Positions 34,673-43,394 are shown, numbered from the stretch's first letter. The stretch: DNA of 64,000 nucleotides from JAEUHO01 sp046350655 (GCA_046350655.1 JAXMAB010000006.1:372001-436000), one strand, 5' to 3'. Numbers and translations: made by a program. Notes: generated from the sequence alone by a model not told the origin.

Positions 34673-35020
34673 GTGGCGCGCGCAGCGTCCGGGCCCGGCC
34701 CCGCGCCGGACGCCGACGACGGGCCCCGCGTCCGTCGGCTGAACGCGGGCGGATTCCGCGCGACGATCGCGGGCACGCCGCTTCCCGCGCCCGCGGGCGC
34801 GCGGCCTTCGTTCGACGTCGCACCTTACGTGGCCCGGATCCCCGAGGGGGACGTCGAGGGCCATGGACCGCTGGGCCCGGTGGCCGGCCTCTGGCGGATG
34901 CCCTCGGGCCGCTACGAGCACGTCCTGATCGCGACCGCGACCTCCGGCGTCGTCCTCGCGCTGGTCCTCGACCTCGCCGACGGCGTCGTCCACGGCCACC
35001 ATCTCCTCGACCTCCGCTGA
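34673..35020 (+). CDS. small hypothetical protein
   Basis: 115 aa from a GTG at 34673. The first 25 residues are low-complexity. The rest looks like a compact domain: RRLNAGGFRATIAGTPLPAP, FDVAPYVARIPEGDVEGHG, VAGLWRMPSGRYEHVLIATA and a hydrophobic strand VVLALVLDLADGVVHGHHLL. No known family. Its TGA overlaps the first base pairs of a family-1 hairpin (GACACCGAGAC at 35019). Confidence 0.55.
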   Translation: MARAASGPGPAPDADDGPRVRRLNAGGFRATIAGTPLPAPAGARPSFDVAPYVARIPEGDVEGHGPLGPVAGLWRMPSGRYEHVLIATATSGVVLALVLDLADGVVHGHHLLDLR

Positions 35021-35207
35021 CACCGAGACAACGGGGTCGTAGCCGTTTGTTTCGGCGTCGACAGCGAAACAACGGGGTCGTAGACGTTCGTTCCGGTGTC
35101 GGACGGCGGACGGGCCTCGCGTACCGGCGCCGATGATCGCCGTCCGATTCGACGCCTCGCGAGGGCGACACCGAAACAAAGGGGTCGTAGCCCTTCGTCT
35201 CGGTGTC
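35019..35207. repeat. three family-1 hairpin repeats
   Basis: Long-form copies at 35019-35059, 35060-35100 (directly abutting) and 35167-35207, all reading GGGGTCGTAG on the plus strand. The first starts inside a stop codon. Between them, near 35111-35126, lies a diverged family-2 sequence (CGGGCCTCGCGTACCG). They separate a small gene from a membrane-anchored protein gene on the same strand. Confidence 0.9.
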
Positions 35208-35235
35208 GGCGGTAGGATGCGGCGCGGAGGACACG

Positions 35236-36669
35236 GTGTCGCGACGCGTGATCGCCCTCGGAGTCGTCGGCAGTGCGATCGCCCTCGCGGCGCTCGCGGC
35301 CTTCGGACCGCGGCCCGAGGCCGTCGACGCGAGGCCCGGCGCGGAGCGGGCGCCGCTGCCGCGGATCGTCGAGACACCGCCCCTGCCCGATGACCGCGTG
35401 GCCCGCGCGCTGGCGCTGTCGGAACGAGCGACGGGCCTCGTCATCGATCTCGACGGCCGGCCGGTGGCCGGGGCGCGCGTCGTGGCCCGCCTGCCGGACG
35501 GCACGGCGTCGGCGACGACCAGCGACACGAAGGGCCGGTTCGCGGTCGCGGTGCCGTGGTCGGAGTCGGTCGCCGGCGTGGCGGTCGAGGCCACCGCCGC
35601 CGACGGACGCCGCGGCGTTCGGCTCGGGTTCCTGCAGGGGCGCGCAGGGCAACTCCCGCTGGTCGTCGGCCCCCGGAGGACGCTGCGCGTGCGCGTCGTG
35701 GACACGCGCGGACGACCCGTGGATGGAGCTGTGGTCACGGGCCACGCGTACGGGCCGGGATGGGGGTTCGACTTCGCTCGCACGCAGTCTGCACACGACG
35801 GTACGGCCACGCTCGACCTCCTGCGCGTCCCGTCGAGCACCTGCATCGTCGGCGTCGAGCATGCGACCATCGGCCAAGGGGGCGCCAAGGTTCCGGACGA
35901 TGCGGCGACCATGACCGACGTCGAAGTGCGCCTCGATCGGCCGCCGATCCCCTCCTCGCCTCGGCGCGAGGACGTGGACGTGGACGTCGCGGGGGTCGTG
36001 CTCGAGGCGGGTCGCCCGCTCGCGGGCGCGACGGTCGTCGCGGCCGGGCCCCGGAAGATGCCCGACGTGGTCACGGACGCCGAGGGCCGCTTCCGCTTCC
36101 GCGGGCGCGGGTCGCCTCCGGTCGCGATCCTCGTCCGTCGGGCCCATGGCGTGACGACGTGGGTTTCGCTCGAGCGCGGCACGCGCATCGAACTCGAACC
36201 CCTCGCGGAACTCGTCGGGCGCGTCGTCGACGACGCGGGCGCGGGGCTGCCAGGCGTGACGGTCACTGACACGGTCCAGCACACGGTGACCGCGGCGGAT
36301 GGCGGGTTCCGACTCTGGAGCAGCTACGCGGGCGCGGACCTGCTGTTCCGCGCGACCGGGTTCCTCGGCGTCAACCAGGGCGTGGGTGCGCGGGAGCCGG
36401 TCGTGACGCTCCAGCGCGGCGGCGTGGTTGCGGGGTACGTCCTCACGGAAGACGGGACGGGGCTCGACGGCGTCCGCTGGCGCGTCGAGGGCGAGCCGTT
36501 GGACCCCAAGGCCTTGACCCGATACGGCGGCGAGTATCGCGGGTCGCTGCGCGGCGGCCCGTGGACCTTGGTGTTCGAGGCCGACGGCTACGAGTCGGTG
36601 ACGGTGCCGGGCGTCGAGCCCGACAGCGTCGTGCCCACCTTCCGCATGCGCCGCGGCCCGCCCCGCTGA
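35236..36669 (+). CDS. membrane-anchored protein with carboxypeptidase-regulatory-like repeats
   Basis: 477 aa. Start set at GTG 35236, five bases after GGAGG; upstream in-frame starts lie in the hairpin repeat. An N-terminal membrane segment (VIALGVVGSAIALAALAAF) is followed by several Ig-like CarboxypepD_reg units: GLVIDLDGRPVAGARVVARL, VRVVDTRGRPVDGAVVTG, GVVLEAGRPLAGATVVAAG, GRVVDDAGAGLPGVTVTD and GYVLTEDGTGLDGVRWRV. Each has the DxxGxPxxGAxV turn, and some are followed by TDAEGRFRFRG-type strands. Likely an extracytoplasmic binding or structural protein. Less extreme codon bias than its neighbours. Confidence 0.75.
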   Translation: MSRRVIALGVVGSAIALAALAAFGPRPEAVDARPGAERAPLPRIVETPPLPDDRVARALALSERATGLVIDLDGRPVAGARVVARLPDGTASATTSDTKGRFAVAVPWSESVAGVAVEATAADGRRGVRLGFLQGRAGQLPLVVGPRRTLRVRVVDTRGRPVDGAVVTGHAYGPGWGFDFARTQSAHDGTATLDLLRVPSSTCIVGVEHATIGQGGAKVPDDAATMTDVEVRLDRPPIPSSPRREDVDVDVAGVVLEAGRPLAGATVVAAGPRKMPDVVTDAEGRFRFRGRGSPPVAILVRRAHGVTTWVSLERGTRIELEPLAELVGRVVDDAGAGLPGVTVTDTVQHTVTAADGGFRLWSSYAGADLLFRATGFLGVNQGVGAREPVVTLQRGGVVAGYVLTEDGTGLDGVRWRVEGEPLDPKALTRYGGEYRGSLRGGPWTLVFEADGYESVTVPGVEPDSVVPTFRMRRGPPR

Positions 36670-36700
36670 CGCAAGGCCCGTTCGCCGACCCTGGGAAACG

Positions 36701-36731
36701 TGGAACCAAGGGCTACGACCCCGTTGTTCCA
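36701..36731. repeat. family-1 hairpin repeat, single copy
   Basis: TGGAACCAAGGG, loop CTACGA, then CCCCGTTGTTCCA, 31 bases after the stop of the preceding gene and 111 bases before the next start. Confidence 0.88.
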
Positions 36732-36842
36732 TGTCGGGTGCCCGGGGGGATGGGGCCGCGGGACGAGGGGCGGCCTTGGGGGGGGAGCGAGCCGCTGGGG
36801 CGAGCCGTATCCTCACGCACCGACGCTCGGAGGGACTGCCCC

Positions 36843-38468
36843 ATGCGATGGACTCGCTGGACGCTCGTGGCGCTCGTGCTCTCGTCCGGAGTCGCCCACG
36901 CCGACGAGCCGCAACTCGACGACGACCTCGGGGCGTACCACCGCCCGGTCGCGACCTCGTCCAAGGCGGCGCAGGCGTGGTTCGACCAGGGGCTCACGTG
37001 GCTCTATGCGTTCAACCACGACGAGGCGATCGCGTCGTTCCGGCGTGCCGCGGACCTCGACCCGACCTGCTCGATGGTGTGGTGGGGCATCGCCGTCGCG
37101 AACGGCCCGCACATCAACTTCCCGCTCGTGCCGCCGGATCGGGCGGCCGCGGCGTGGGCCGCGCTCGAGAAGGCGAAGGCGGCCACGGGCGGCAGCGACG
37201 TCGAGCGGGCCCTCGTCGACGCGCTCTCGACGCGGTACGCGAACCCGCAACCCGACGACCGCCGTCCCCTCGACGTCGCGTACGCCGAGGCGATGGGGCG
37301 GGTCCGCGAGCGGTTCCCGAAGGACGCCGACGTCGCGACGCTGTACGCGGAGGCCCTGATGGACCTCCAGCCGTGGGACCTGTGGACGCTCGACGGGAAG
37401 CCGAAGGGTCGCGTCCAGGAGGTGGTCGAGACGCTCGAGCGGGCGATCACGCTCTCGCCGTCGCACCCGGGCGCGCTCCACCTTCACGTCCACGCGCTCG
37501 AGTCCGGCCCCGACCCGGCCCGCGCCAAGCCGAGCGCCGACCTCCTCCGCACCCTCGTTCCCGGCGCCGGCCACCTGGTCCACATGCCGTGCCACGTGTA
37601 CGTCCGCACGGCGGACTTCGACGGTGCGATCGCCGCGAACGAAGCGGCCATCCGGGCCGACGAGCGGCATCGGAGTCGGTTCCCGCGGACGGGCTTCTAC
37701 CAGATCTACATGGCGCACAACCGCCAGTTCCTCTGCTTCGCGGCGATGCTCGCCGGCCGCAGCGCGCTCGCGCTGGACGCGGCGAAGCGGATGGTCGACG
37801 AGATCCCGAAGGAGTTCGTCGAGGCGTGGGGGCCGGTCGTCGACGGATTCCTCCCCATCCAGCTGCATGCCATGGTGCGGTTCGGCCGCTGGGACGACGT
37901 GCTCGCGTTCCCGCCGTTCGCCGACGGGCTGATCGCCGCGAACGCGGTCCGCCGCTACGCGCGCGGCGTGGCGCTCACGGCCCTCGGCCGGACGGACGAC
38001 GCGAAGGTCGAGCTCGCGGCCCTCGAGGCCGCGGTCGCGGCGATGGACGACCGTCCGATGGGCAACAACCCCGCGAAGGTCGTCCTCCAGATCCCGCGGC
38101 ATCTCCTCGCCGGCGAGCTCCGGTTCCGGCTCGGGCAGCGCGACGAGGGCCTCGCCGAGCTGCGCGAGGCGGTGAAGGCCGAGGACGCGCTGGTCTTCGA
38201 CGACCCGCCGGACTGGATGATGGCCGCGCGCCACCCGCTGGGCGCGGCGCTCCTCGAAGCGAAGCGGTGGGACGAAGCCGAGGCGACGTTCCGCGCCGAT
38301 CTCGCGAGGTTCCCCGAGAACGGCTGGGCCCTCTACGGTCTCCTCCGCGTGCTCCACGAGACCGCGAGGACCGACGAGTTCCTGGCGGTGCAGGCCCGCT
38401 ATCAGAAGGCGTGGGCGAAGGCCGACGTGACCCTGCACTCCCCCTGCTTCTGCCAACCGGGCCGATAG
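36843..38468 (+). CDS. secreted TPR-repeat protein
   Basis: 541 aa. ATG with GGAGGG eight bases upstream gives a signal peptide, MRWTRWTLVALVLSSGVAHA. The body is a tetratricopeptide array: WFDQGLTWLYAFNHDEAIAS and FRRAADLDPTCSMVWWGIA at the start, ETLERAITLSPSHPGALHLH, HVYVRTADFDGAIAANEAAI, and late repeats DEGLAELREAVKAEDAL and WDEAEATFRADLARFPENGW. Conserved histidines (HLHVHALE, LVHMPCHVYVR, YMAHNRQFLC) and a C-terminal SPCFC mark a recognisable subgroup often annotated only as TPR protein. Possible metal binding by these His/Cys residues is my inference. Confidence 0.8.
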   Translation: MRWTRWTLVALVLSSGVAHADEPQLDDDLGAYHRPVATSSKAAQAWFDQGLTWLYAFNHDEAIASFRRAADLDPTCSMVWWGIAVANGPHINFPLVPPDRAAAAWAALEKAKAATGGSDVERALVDALSTRYANPQPDDRRPLDVAYAEAMGRVRERFPKDADVATLYAEALMDLQPWDLWTLDGKPKGRVQEVVETLERAITLSPSHPGALHLHVHALESGPDPARAKPSADLLRTLVPGAGHLVHMPCHVYVRTADFDGAIAANEAAIRADERHRSRFPRTGFYQIYMAHNRQFLCFAAMLAGRSALALDAAKRMVDEIPKEFVEAWGPVVDGFLPIQLHAMVRFGRWDDVLAFPPFADGLIAANAVRRYARGVALTALGRTDDAKVELAALEAAVAAMDDRPMGNNPAKVVLQIPRHLLAGELRFRLGQRDEGLAELREAVKAEDALVFDDPPDWMMAARHPLGAALLEAKRWDEAEATFRADLARFPENGWALYGLLRVLHETARTDEFLAVQARYQKAWAKADVTLHSPCFCQPGR

Positions 38469-38510
38469 CGGACGGACGCGACCGCCCCGCGGGCCCGACG
38501 TCCTCCGGTC

Positions 38511-38625
38511 CGACGGCGAGACGAACGGCGACGACCCCGTCGTCTCGGTGTCGGCGGCCGCGGCGGAGCGCGCCGGGCCTCGCGGTCCCGTGGGAGCGAC
38601 GGGGCTACGACCCCGTGGTTCCGGG
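38511..38625. repeat. two degenerate family-1 hairpins and one family-2 17-mer
   Basis: Family-1-like 38511-38553 (GACGGCGAGACGAACGG, GACGACCCCGTCGTCTCGG) and 38592-38625 (GGGGCTACGACCCCGTGG) keep the core but have many substitutions. Between them is an exact family-2 copy in reverse orientation at 38574-38590. This is the only spacer here where both families lie interleaved. Confidence 0.75.
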
Positions 38626-38639
38626 ACCCGGGGGAGGGC

Positions 38640-38669
38640 TGGACCGGAGGGGGGGAGGGGGGATAGGAT
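38640..38669 (+). promoter_or_regulatory. possible sigma-70-type promoter of the TetR-hcr operon
   Basis: TGGACC (38640-38645), 18-base spacer, TAGGAT (38664-38669); each matches four of six consensus bases. The -10 overlaps the palindrome at 38667, as expected for a repressor-controlled promoter. Weak on its own. Confidence 0.35.
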
Positions 38670-38688
38670 TTGAACGCAGGTTCAAATC
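38667..38688. promoter_or_regulatory. perfect palindrome, probable TetR-regulator operator
   Basis: Arms GATTTGAAC (38667-38675) and GTTCAAATC (38680-38688) around GCAG, a perfect 9-bp dyad, AT-rich in an otherwise GC-saturated spacer. It ends 15 bases before the start of a TetR-family gene, the classic position for autoregulation. Confidence 0.75.
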
Positions 38689-38703
38689 GAGGGCGCCCCG
38701 AGC

Positions 38704-39309
38704 GTGACGAGCACCGCGACCAGCCGAGAGAAGCCGCCGAAGGGCGAGGCCACCCGCGCGCGGATCCTCGTCCGGGCGGCCGCGGCGTTCCGCGACCTCG
38801 GCTTCCACGACGCGACCATGCGCGACATCGCGGCCGCGGCCGGGATGCAGGTCGGGAACCTGTACTACCACTTCCCCGCCGGCAAGTCGGACCTCCTCTA
38901 CGAGTGCCAGCGCACCGCGCTGAAGCTGCTCCTCGACGGCGCCCGCCGCGTCGAGGCGGGGCCCGGCGCCGCGCCCGAGAAGCTCCGCGCGCTCGTCGCG
39001 CTCCACATCCACTGCCTGCTCGTCGAGACGGGCGGCAGCGCCGCGCACCTCGAGTTCCGCGCCCTGCCGCCGGCCCGCCGCGCGACCATCGCCCGCGGCC
39101 GCCGCGCCTACGAGGCCGTGTTCCGCCGCACGCTCGCCCGGGGAGCGAAGGCCGGCGAGCTGCGCGCGGTGGACGCGAAACTGACCGCCCTCGCGCTCCT
39201 GGGCGCGCTGAACGGCATCGTCACCTGGTGGCGTCCCGAGGGCGACCGCTCGCCCGAGGCCATCGCCACGTCGTACGCAGACACCCTGGTCGGAGGACTG
39301 CTCCCATGA
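38704..39309 (+). CDS. TetR/AcrR-family transcriptional regulator
   Basis: 201 aa, GTG start. Helix-turn-helix at residues about 17-62: RARILVRAAAAFRDLGFHDA, TMRDIAAAAGMQVGNLYYHF and KSDLLYE, textbook TetR. The C-terminal helical ligand domain (LVALHIHCLLVETGGSAAHLEF) is like regulators of acyl-CoA or aromatic pathways (TetR_C_33-like), so a CoA-thioester ligand is possible. The stop overlaps the next ATG (ATGA), so it is the first gene of the molybdoenzyme operon and probably controls it through the palindrome just upstream. Confidence 0.88.
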   Translation: MTSTATSREKPPKGEATRARILVRAAAAFRDLGFHDATMRDIAAAAGMQVGNLYYHFPAGKSDLLYECQRTALKLLLDGARRVEAGPGAAPEKLRALVALHIHCLLVETGGSAAHLEFRALPPARRATIARGRRAYEAVFRRTLARGAKAGELRAVDAKLTALALLGALNGIVTWWRPEGDRSPEAIATSYADTLVGGLLP

Positions 39310-39905
39310 GCCCCCACGGCAACGCCGCCGGCAAGCCGGCCGCGCCGAAGCGCGCGAAGAAGGTGACGCTCACCCTGCGCGTGAACGGCGAGGACCACGA
39401 GGTCCTGTTCGCCCCGCACAAGACCCTCCTCGAGGTGCTCCGCGAGGAGATGGGCCTCACGGGCACGAAGCACGGCTGCGAGCTCGGCGAGTGCGGCACC
39501 TGCACCGTCGTCGTCGACGGCGAGCCGATGCTCTCGTGCCTGATGCTCGCCGTCGAGTGCGACGGCCGCGAGATCACGACCGTCGAGGGCCTCTCGACCG
39601 CGAAGGGCCCGCACCCGCTGCAGGAGGCGTTCGCCGACCTCAACGCCGCGCAGTGCGGCTACTGCACGCCGGGCTTCCTCTGCGCCAGCAAGGCGCTGCT
39701 CGACCGCAACCCCTCGCCGACGCGCGAGCAGATCCGCGACGACCTCGCGGGCAACCTCTGCCGCTGCACCGGCTACGCGAAGATCTTCGAGGCCGTCGAG
39801 CGCGCCGCCGCCGTGATGCGGGGCGAGCCCGTGCCGCCGCCGCCCGGCAACGAGGACCTCGGCGGGCCCGCGCCGACGAAGGGGGAGGTGACCCGTGGCG
39901 CCTGA
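39306..39905 (+). CDS. hcrC: 2Fe-2S subunit of a xanthine-oxidase-family enzyme (4-hydroxybenzoyl-CoA reductase gamma-like)
   Basis: 199 aa. Ferredoxin-type cluster: CELGECGTC plus a later SCLML cysteine; helical cluster: QCGYCTPGF and LCRCTGY. This is the standard two-cluster small subunit. An Ala/Lys-rich 18-residue N-terminal extension precedes VTLTLRVNGEDHEV. The next gene overlaps it by 11 bases. The link to hydroxybenzoyl-CoA reductase rests on the FAD subunit two genes on; this subunit alone would fit any family member. Confidence 0.82.
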   Translation: MSPHGNAAGKPAAPKRAKKVTLTLRVNGEDHEVLFAPHKTLLEVLREEMGLTGTKHGCELGECGTCTVVVDGEPMLSCLMLAVECDGREITTVEGLSTAKGPHPLQEAFADLNAAQCGYCTPGFLCASKALLDRNPSPTREQIRDDLAGNLCRCTGYAKIFEAVERAAAVMRGEPVPPPPGNEDLGGPAPTKGEVTRGA

Positions 39906-42330
39906 CCCGAAGCAGCCCCCGTTCAAGACCGTCGGCAAGTCGCCCCGCAAGGTGGACGGCATGGCGAAGGTCACCGGCGCGACCAAGTTCGCCGACGACC
40001 TCTCGATGCCGCGGATGCTGCACTGCAAGCTGCACCGCAGCCACGTCGCGCACGCCAAGATCCTCGCCATCGACACGTCCGAGGCCGAGGCCATGCCCGG
40101 CGTCGTCGCGGTGATCACCGGCAAGACGATGCCGATCCCGTTCGGCATCCTCCCCGTCTCGCAGGACGAGCACGCGCTGTGCGTCGACCTCGTCCGGTTC
40201 GTCGGCGACCCCGTCGCCGCCGTCGCCGCGGTCGACGAGGAGACCGCCTTCGAGGCGGCGCTCAAGATCAAGGTCACCTACGAGCCCCGCAAGCCGATCT
40301 TCTCGGCCGAGGCGGCGCTCGAGAACCCCGAGCCGCGGCTCCACGACTACGGCGACGAGGGCAACGTCCACAAGAAGATCTCGATGGAGTTCGGCGACGT
40401 CGAGCAGGGCTTCGCCGAGGCCGACGAGGTCTTCGAGGACACGTTCTTCTTCGAGGGCAACACGCACCTGCCCATGGAGCAGCACGCGACGCTGGCCTGG
40501 CGCGACCCCGACGGCAAGCTGACCGTCTGGTCGTCCACGCAGACGCCGCACTACCTCCACCGCGCCATGAGCAAGGTGCTCGAGATGCCGCCCTCGCGCG
40601 TGCGCATCGTCGCGTGCCCGAACGGCGGCGGCTTCGGCGGCAAGAGCGACCCGTTCAACCACGAGATCGTCGTCGGCAAGCTCGCCATGCTGACGAACCG
40701 GCCCGTGAAGATCGCGCTCACCCGCGAGGAGGTCTTCTACTGCCACCGCGGCCGTCACCCCGTCCTCATGCACTTCAAGACGGGCGTCAAGAAGGACGGC
40801 TCCATCACGTCGATGGCGTGCAAGACGCTGCTCGACGGCGGGGCCTACGGCTCGTACGGCGTCGCGTCGACCTACTACACCGGCGCGCTGCAGACCGTCA
40901 CCTACAAGGTGCCGCACTACCGCTTCGACGGCGTGCGCTGCTTCACCAACAAGCCGCCGTGCGGCCCGAAGCGCGGCCACGGCACGCCCCAGCCCCGGTT
41001 CGGCCTCGAGGTGCAGCTCGACAAGATCGCCGACCGCCTCGGCCTCGACCCCGCCGAGATGCGCCTGCGCACGCTGCAGCCGGCCAACTCGGTCACGGCG
41101 AACTACCTGAAGATCGGCTCCATGGGCCTCGGCGAGTGCATCCGCAAGGTCGTGGAGGCGTCCGGCTGGAAGCACAAGCACAAGCGGCTGCCCCGCGGCC
41201 GCGGCGTGGGCCTCGCGTGCTCGTCGTACATCAGCGGCGCCGGCCTCCCCATCTACTGGAACGCGCTGCCGCACTCCGGCGTGCAGCTCAAGATCGACCG
41301 CGGCGGCGGCGTCACCGTCTTCTGCGGCGAGACCGAGATCGGCCAGGGCTCCGACACCGTGCTGGCCCTGTGCGTGGCCGAGGTCCTGGGCCTCGACCTG
41401 CTCGACCTGCGCGTCGTCGTCGCCGACACCGACCTCACGCCCGTGGACCTCGGCTCGTACAGCAGCCGCGTCACCATGATGATGGGCAACGCGGCCATCC
41501 AGGCCGCCGAGCGGGCCCGCGAGCTGATCGCGAAGGCCGTCAGCGAGAAGACGAAGGTCCCCGTCGTGCAGCTCGAGTTCGCCGGCGGCCGCGTCTTCGA
41601 CGTCTCGGACCCCACGGGCAAGACGTCGATGTCGTTCGCCGAGGCGGCGGTGATCGCCGAGGCGAAGTGGGGGACGTTGGGCACCGTCGGGTCGTACACG
41701 CCGCCGCCGTCGCCGGGCCGCTACCGCGGCGCGGGCGTCGGCCCGTCGCCCGCCTACTCGTACTCCGCGGCCGTCGTGGAGGTCGAGGCGAGCGAGGACA
41801 CCGGCATGGTCCAGGTGAAGAAGGTCTGGGTGGCGCACGACATCGGCCGCGCGCTGCACAAGGCCATGACCATCGGCCAGGTGGAGGGCGGGGTCTACAT
41901 GGGCCTCGGCGAGGCGCTCATGGAGGAGATGACGTACCGGGGCAACCGGTTCGGCGTCCACAAGTTCCCGTCGATGCTCGAGTACAAGTCGCTCACGACG
42001 ATGGAGATGCCGGAGGTCGAGACGTTCCTCGTCGAGGACCCCGACCCGAACGGCCCGTTCGGCGCCAAGGAGGTGGGCCAGGGCCCGCTGCTCCCGATGA
42101 TGCCGGCCGTCGCCAACGCGGTGTACGACGCCCTCGGCGTCCGCGTCGACGAGATCCCCGTGTCGCCCGAGAAGGTGCTGCGGGCGCTCGCGGCCAAGGA
42201 CCGCCGGTACGGCCCCAAGGGCTTCCCGGTGATCCCCATGCCGCCCGTCACGAAGGTGCTGACGCCCGCGCAGGGCGGCACCGGGCGCGCGACCGAGCAC
42301 GAGACGCAGGCGGGAGGGGTCCGGTCATGA
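39895..42330 (+). CDS. hcrA: molybdopterin-binding catalytic subunit, 4-hydroxybenzoyl-CoA reductase alpha-like
   Basis: 811 aa, GTG start. Xanthine-oxidase-family large subunit: N-terminal KVDGMAKVTGATKFADDL, FEGNTHLPMEQHATLA, the cofactor-binding GGGFGGKSDPF, RGHGTPQPRFGLE, GETEIGQGSDTVLAL, and YSSRVTMMMGNAA. Near the C-terminus the active-site motif reads GAKEVGQGPLLPMMPAVANA: where family enzymes usually have GE with the catalytic glutamate, this has GQ, although a glutamate sits three residues before. It should dehydroxylate or hydroxylate an aromatic substrate; in the HCR case, 4-hydroxybenzoyl-CoA to benzoyl-CoA. Overlaps the FAD subunit by four bases. No Mo-cofactor insertion gene follows. 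Confidence 0.82.
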   Translation: MAPDPKQPPFKTVGKSPRKVDGMAKVTGATKFADDLSMPRMLHCKLHRSHVAHAKILAIDTSEAEAMPGVVAVITGKTMPIPFGILPVSQDEHALCVDLVRFVGDPVAAVAAVDEETAFEAALKIKVTYEPRKPIFSAEAALENPEPRLHDYGDEGNVHKKISMEFGDVEQGFAEADEVFEDTFFFEGNTHLPMEQHATLAWRDPDGKLTVWSSTQTPHYLHRAMSKVLEMPPSRVRIVACPNGGGFGGKSDPFNHEIVVGKLAMLTNRPVKIALTREEVFYCHRGRHPVLMHFKTGVKKDGSITSMACKTLLDGGAYGSYGVASTYYTGALQTVTYKVPHYRFDGVRCFTNKPPCGPKRGHGTPQPRFGLEVQLDKIADRLGLDPAEMRLRTLQPANSVTANYLKIGSMGLGECIRKVVEASGWKHKHKRLPRGRGVGLACSSYISGAGLPIYWNALPHSGVQLKIDRGGGVTVFCGETEIGQGSDTVLALCVAEVLGLDLLDLRVVVADTDLTPVDLGSYSSRVTMMMGNAAIQAAERARELIAKAVSEKTKVPVVQLEFAGGRVFDVSDPTGKTSMSFAEAAVIAEAKWGTLGTVGSYTPPPSPGRYRGAGVGPSPAYSYSAAVVEVEASEDTGMVQVKKVWVAHDIGRALHKAMTIGQVEGGVYMGLGEALMEEMTYRGNRFGVHKFPSMLEYKSLTTMEMPEVETFLVEDPDPNGPFGAKEVGQGPLLPMMPAVANAVYDALGVRVDEIPVSPEKVLRALAAKDRRYGPKGFPVIPMPPVTKVLTPAQGGTGRATEHETQAGGVRS

Positions 42331-43307
42331 TGCGGCTTCCGGCGTTCAAGTACCTCGCGCCCCACTCCGTGGCCGAGACCGTCCTCATGCTCTCGAGCGA
42401 GGGCCCGGGCGCGACCGTCGTCGCGGGCGGGACCGACCTCTACCCGAACATGAAGCGGCGCCACCAGGTGCCGAAGACCGTCGTCTCGCTGCGGCGCGTC
42501 GCGGACCTCCGCGGCACCCACGCGGGCGCCGACGGCTCGCTCCGCATCGGCGCGAGCACCACGCTCATGGCCCTCGAGCGCGACGCCCGCCTCAGGGCGG
42601 AGCGCCCCGCGCTCTGGACCGCGATCCGCTCCATCAGCACGCCCGTGCTCCGCACCATGGGCACGATCGGCGGCAACGTCCTCCTCGACACGCGCTGCAA
42701 CTACTACGACCAGAACCTCGAGTGGCGCCGCGCGATCAACAACTGCCTCAAGTGCGAGGGCGACACCTGCTGGACCGCGCCGGGCAGCGACCGCTGCTGG
42801 GCCGTCAACAGCAGCGACTCCGTTCCCGTGCTGATCGCGCTCGGCGCCCGCGCGCGCCTCTCGAGCCCGCGCGGCCACCGCGAGGTGCCCGTCGAGTCGC
42901 TCTACCGCGACGACGGCATCTCCTACCTCACGAAGGACCACGACGAGGTCCTGACCGACGTGGTCCTGCCGCCGGTCGGCCCCTGGAAGAGCCACTACGG
43001 CAAGCTCCGCCGCCGCGGCACCTTCGACTTCCCGGTGCTGGGCGTCGCGACGGCGCTGCGCTTCGAGGGCGACCGCGTGGCCGAGGCGCGCATCGTCCTG
43101 AACGGCGTGGGCTCCTCGCCGCTCCGCTGCACCGAGGCCGAGGGCTTCCTCCTGGGCAAGCGCATCGACGCCGAGACCGCGAAGGCGGCCGGCGAGATCG
43201 CCTTCCGTCCCGCGAAGCCGCTCGACAACACCGACTTCGAGAACGCCTGGCGCAAGAAGATGGTCAAGGTCTACGTAAGAGATGGCCTTCTCTCGGCGTC
43301 GAAGTAG
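42327..43307 (+). CDS. hcrB: FAD subunit with the extra [4Fe-4S] insertion, 4-hydroxybenzoyl-CoA reductase beta-like
   Basis: 326 aa. FAD-binding (PCMH/CO-dehydrogenase type) fold: ATVVAGGTDLYPNMK and TMGTIGGNVLLDTRC. After it comes a cysteine insertion, RCNYYDQNLEW then NNCLKCEGDTCWTAPGSDRC, giving the cysteines that ligate the extra [4Fe-4S] cluster. This cluster is the hallmark separating 4-hydroxybenzoyl-CoA reductases from other xanthine-oxidase-family enzymes, because it lets low-potential electrons flow to the substrate. LRRRGTFDFPVLGVATAL and IVLNGVGSSPLR end the domain. ATGA overlap with the catalytic subunit. Anaerobic aromatic metabolism is inferred; no other benzoyl-CoA pathway gene is in view. 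Confidence 0.84.
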   Translation: MMRLPAFKYLAPHSVAETVLMLSSEGPGATVVAGGTDLYPNMKRRHQVPKTVVSLRRVADLRGTHAGADGSLRIGASTTLMALERDARLRAERPALWTAIRSISTPVLRTMGTIGGNVLLDTRCNYYDQNLEWRRAINNCLKCEGDTCWTAPGSDRCWAVNSSDSVPVLIALGARARLSSPRGHREVPVESLYRDDGISYLTKDHDEVLTDVVLPPVGPWKSHYGKLRRRGTFDFPVLGVATALRFEGDRVAEARIVLNGVGSSPLRCTEAEGFLLGKRIDAETAKAAGEIAFRPAKPLDNTDFENAWRKKMVKVYVRDGLLSASK

Positions 43308-43394
43308 CGGCGCCGTCGCGGGGCTCGCGTACGCGCAGCGTATGCGACGCCCGCTCGCGCTCGGCACGGCGGGTGAACGGCGCGGTCGAGGGTT

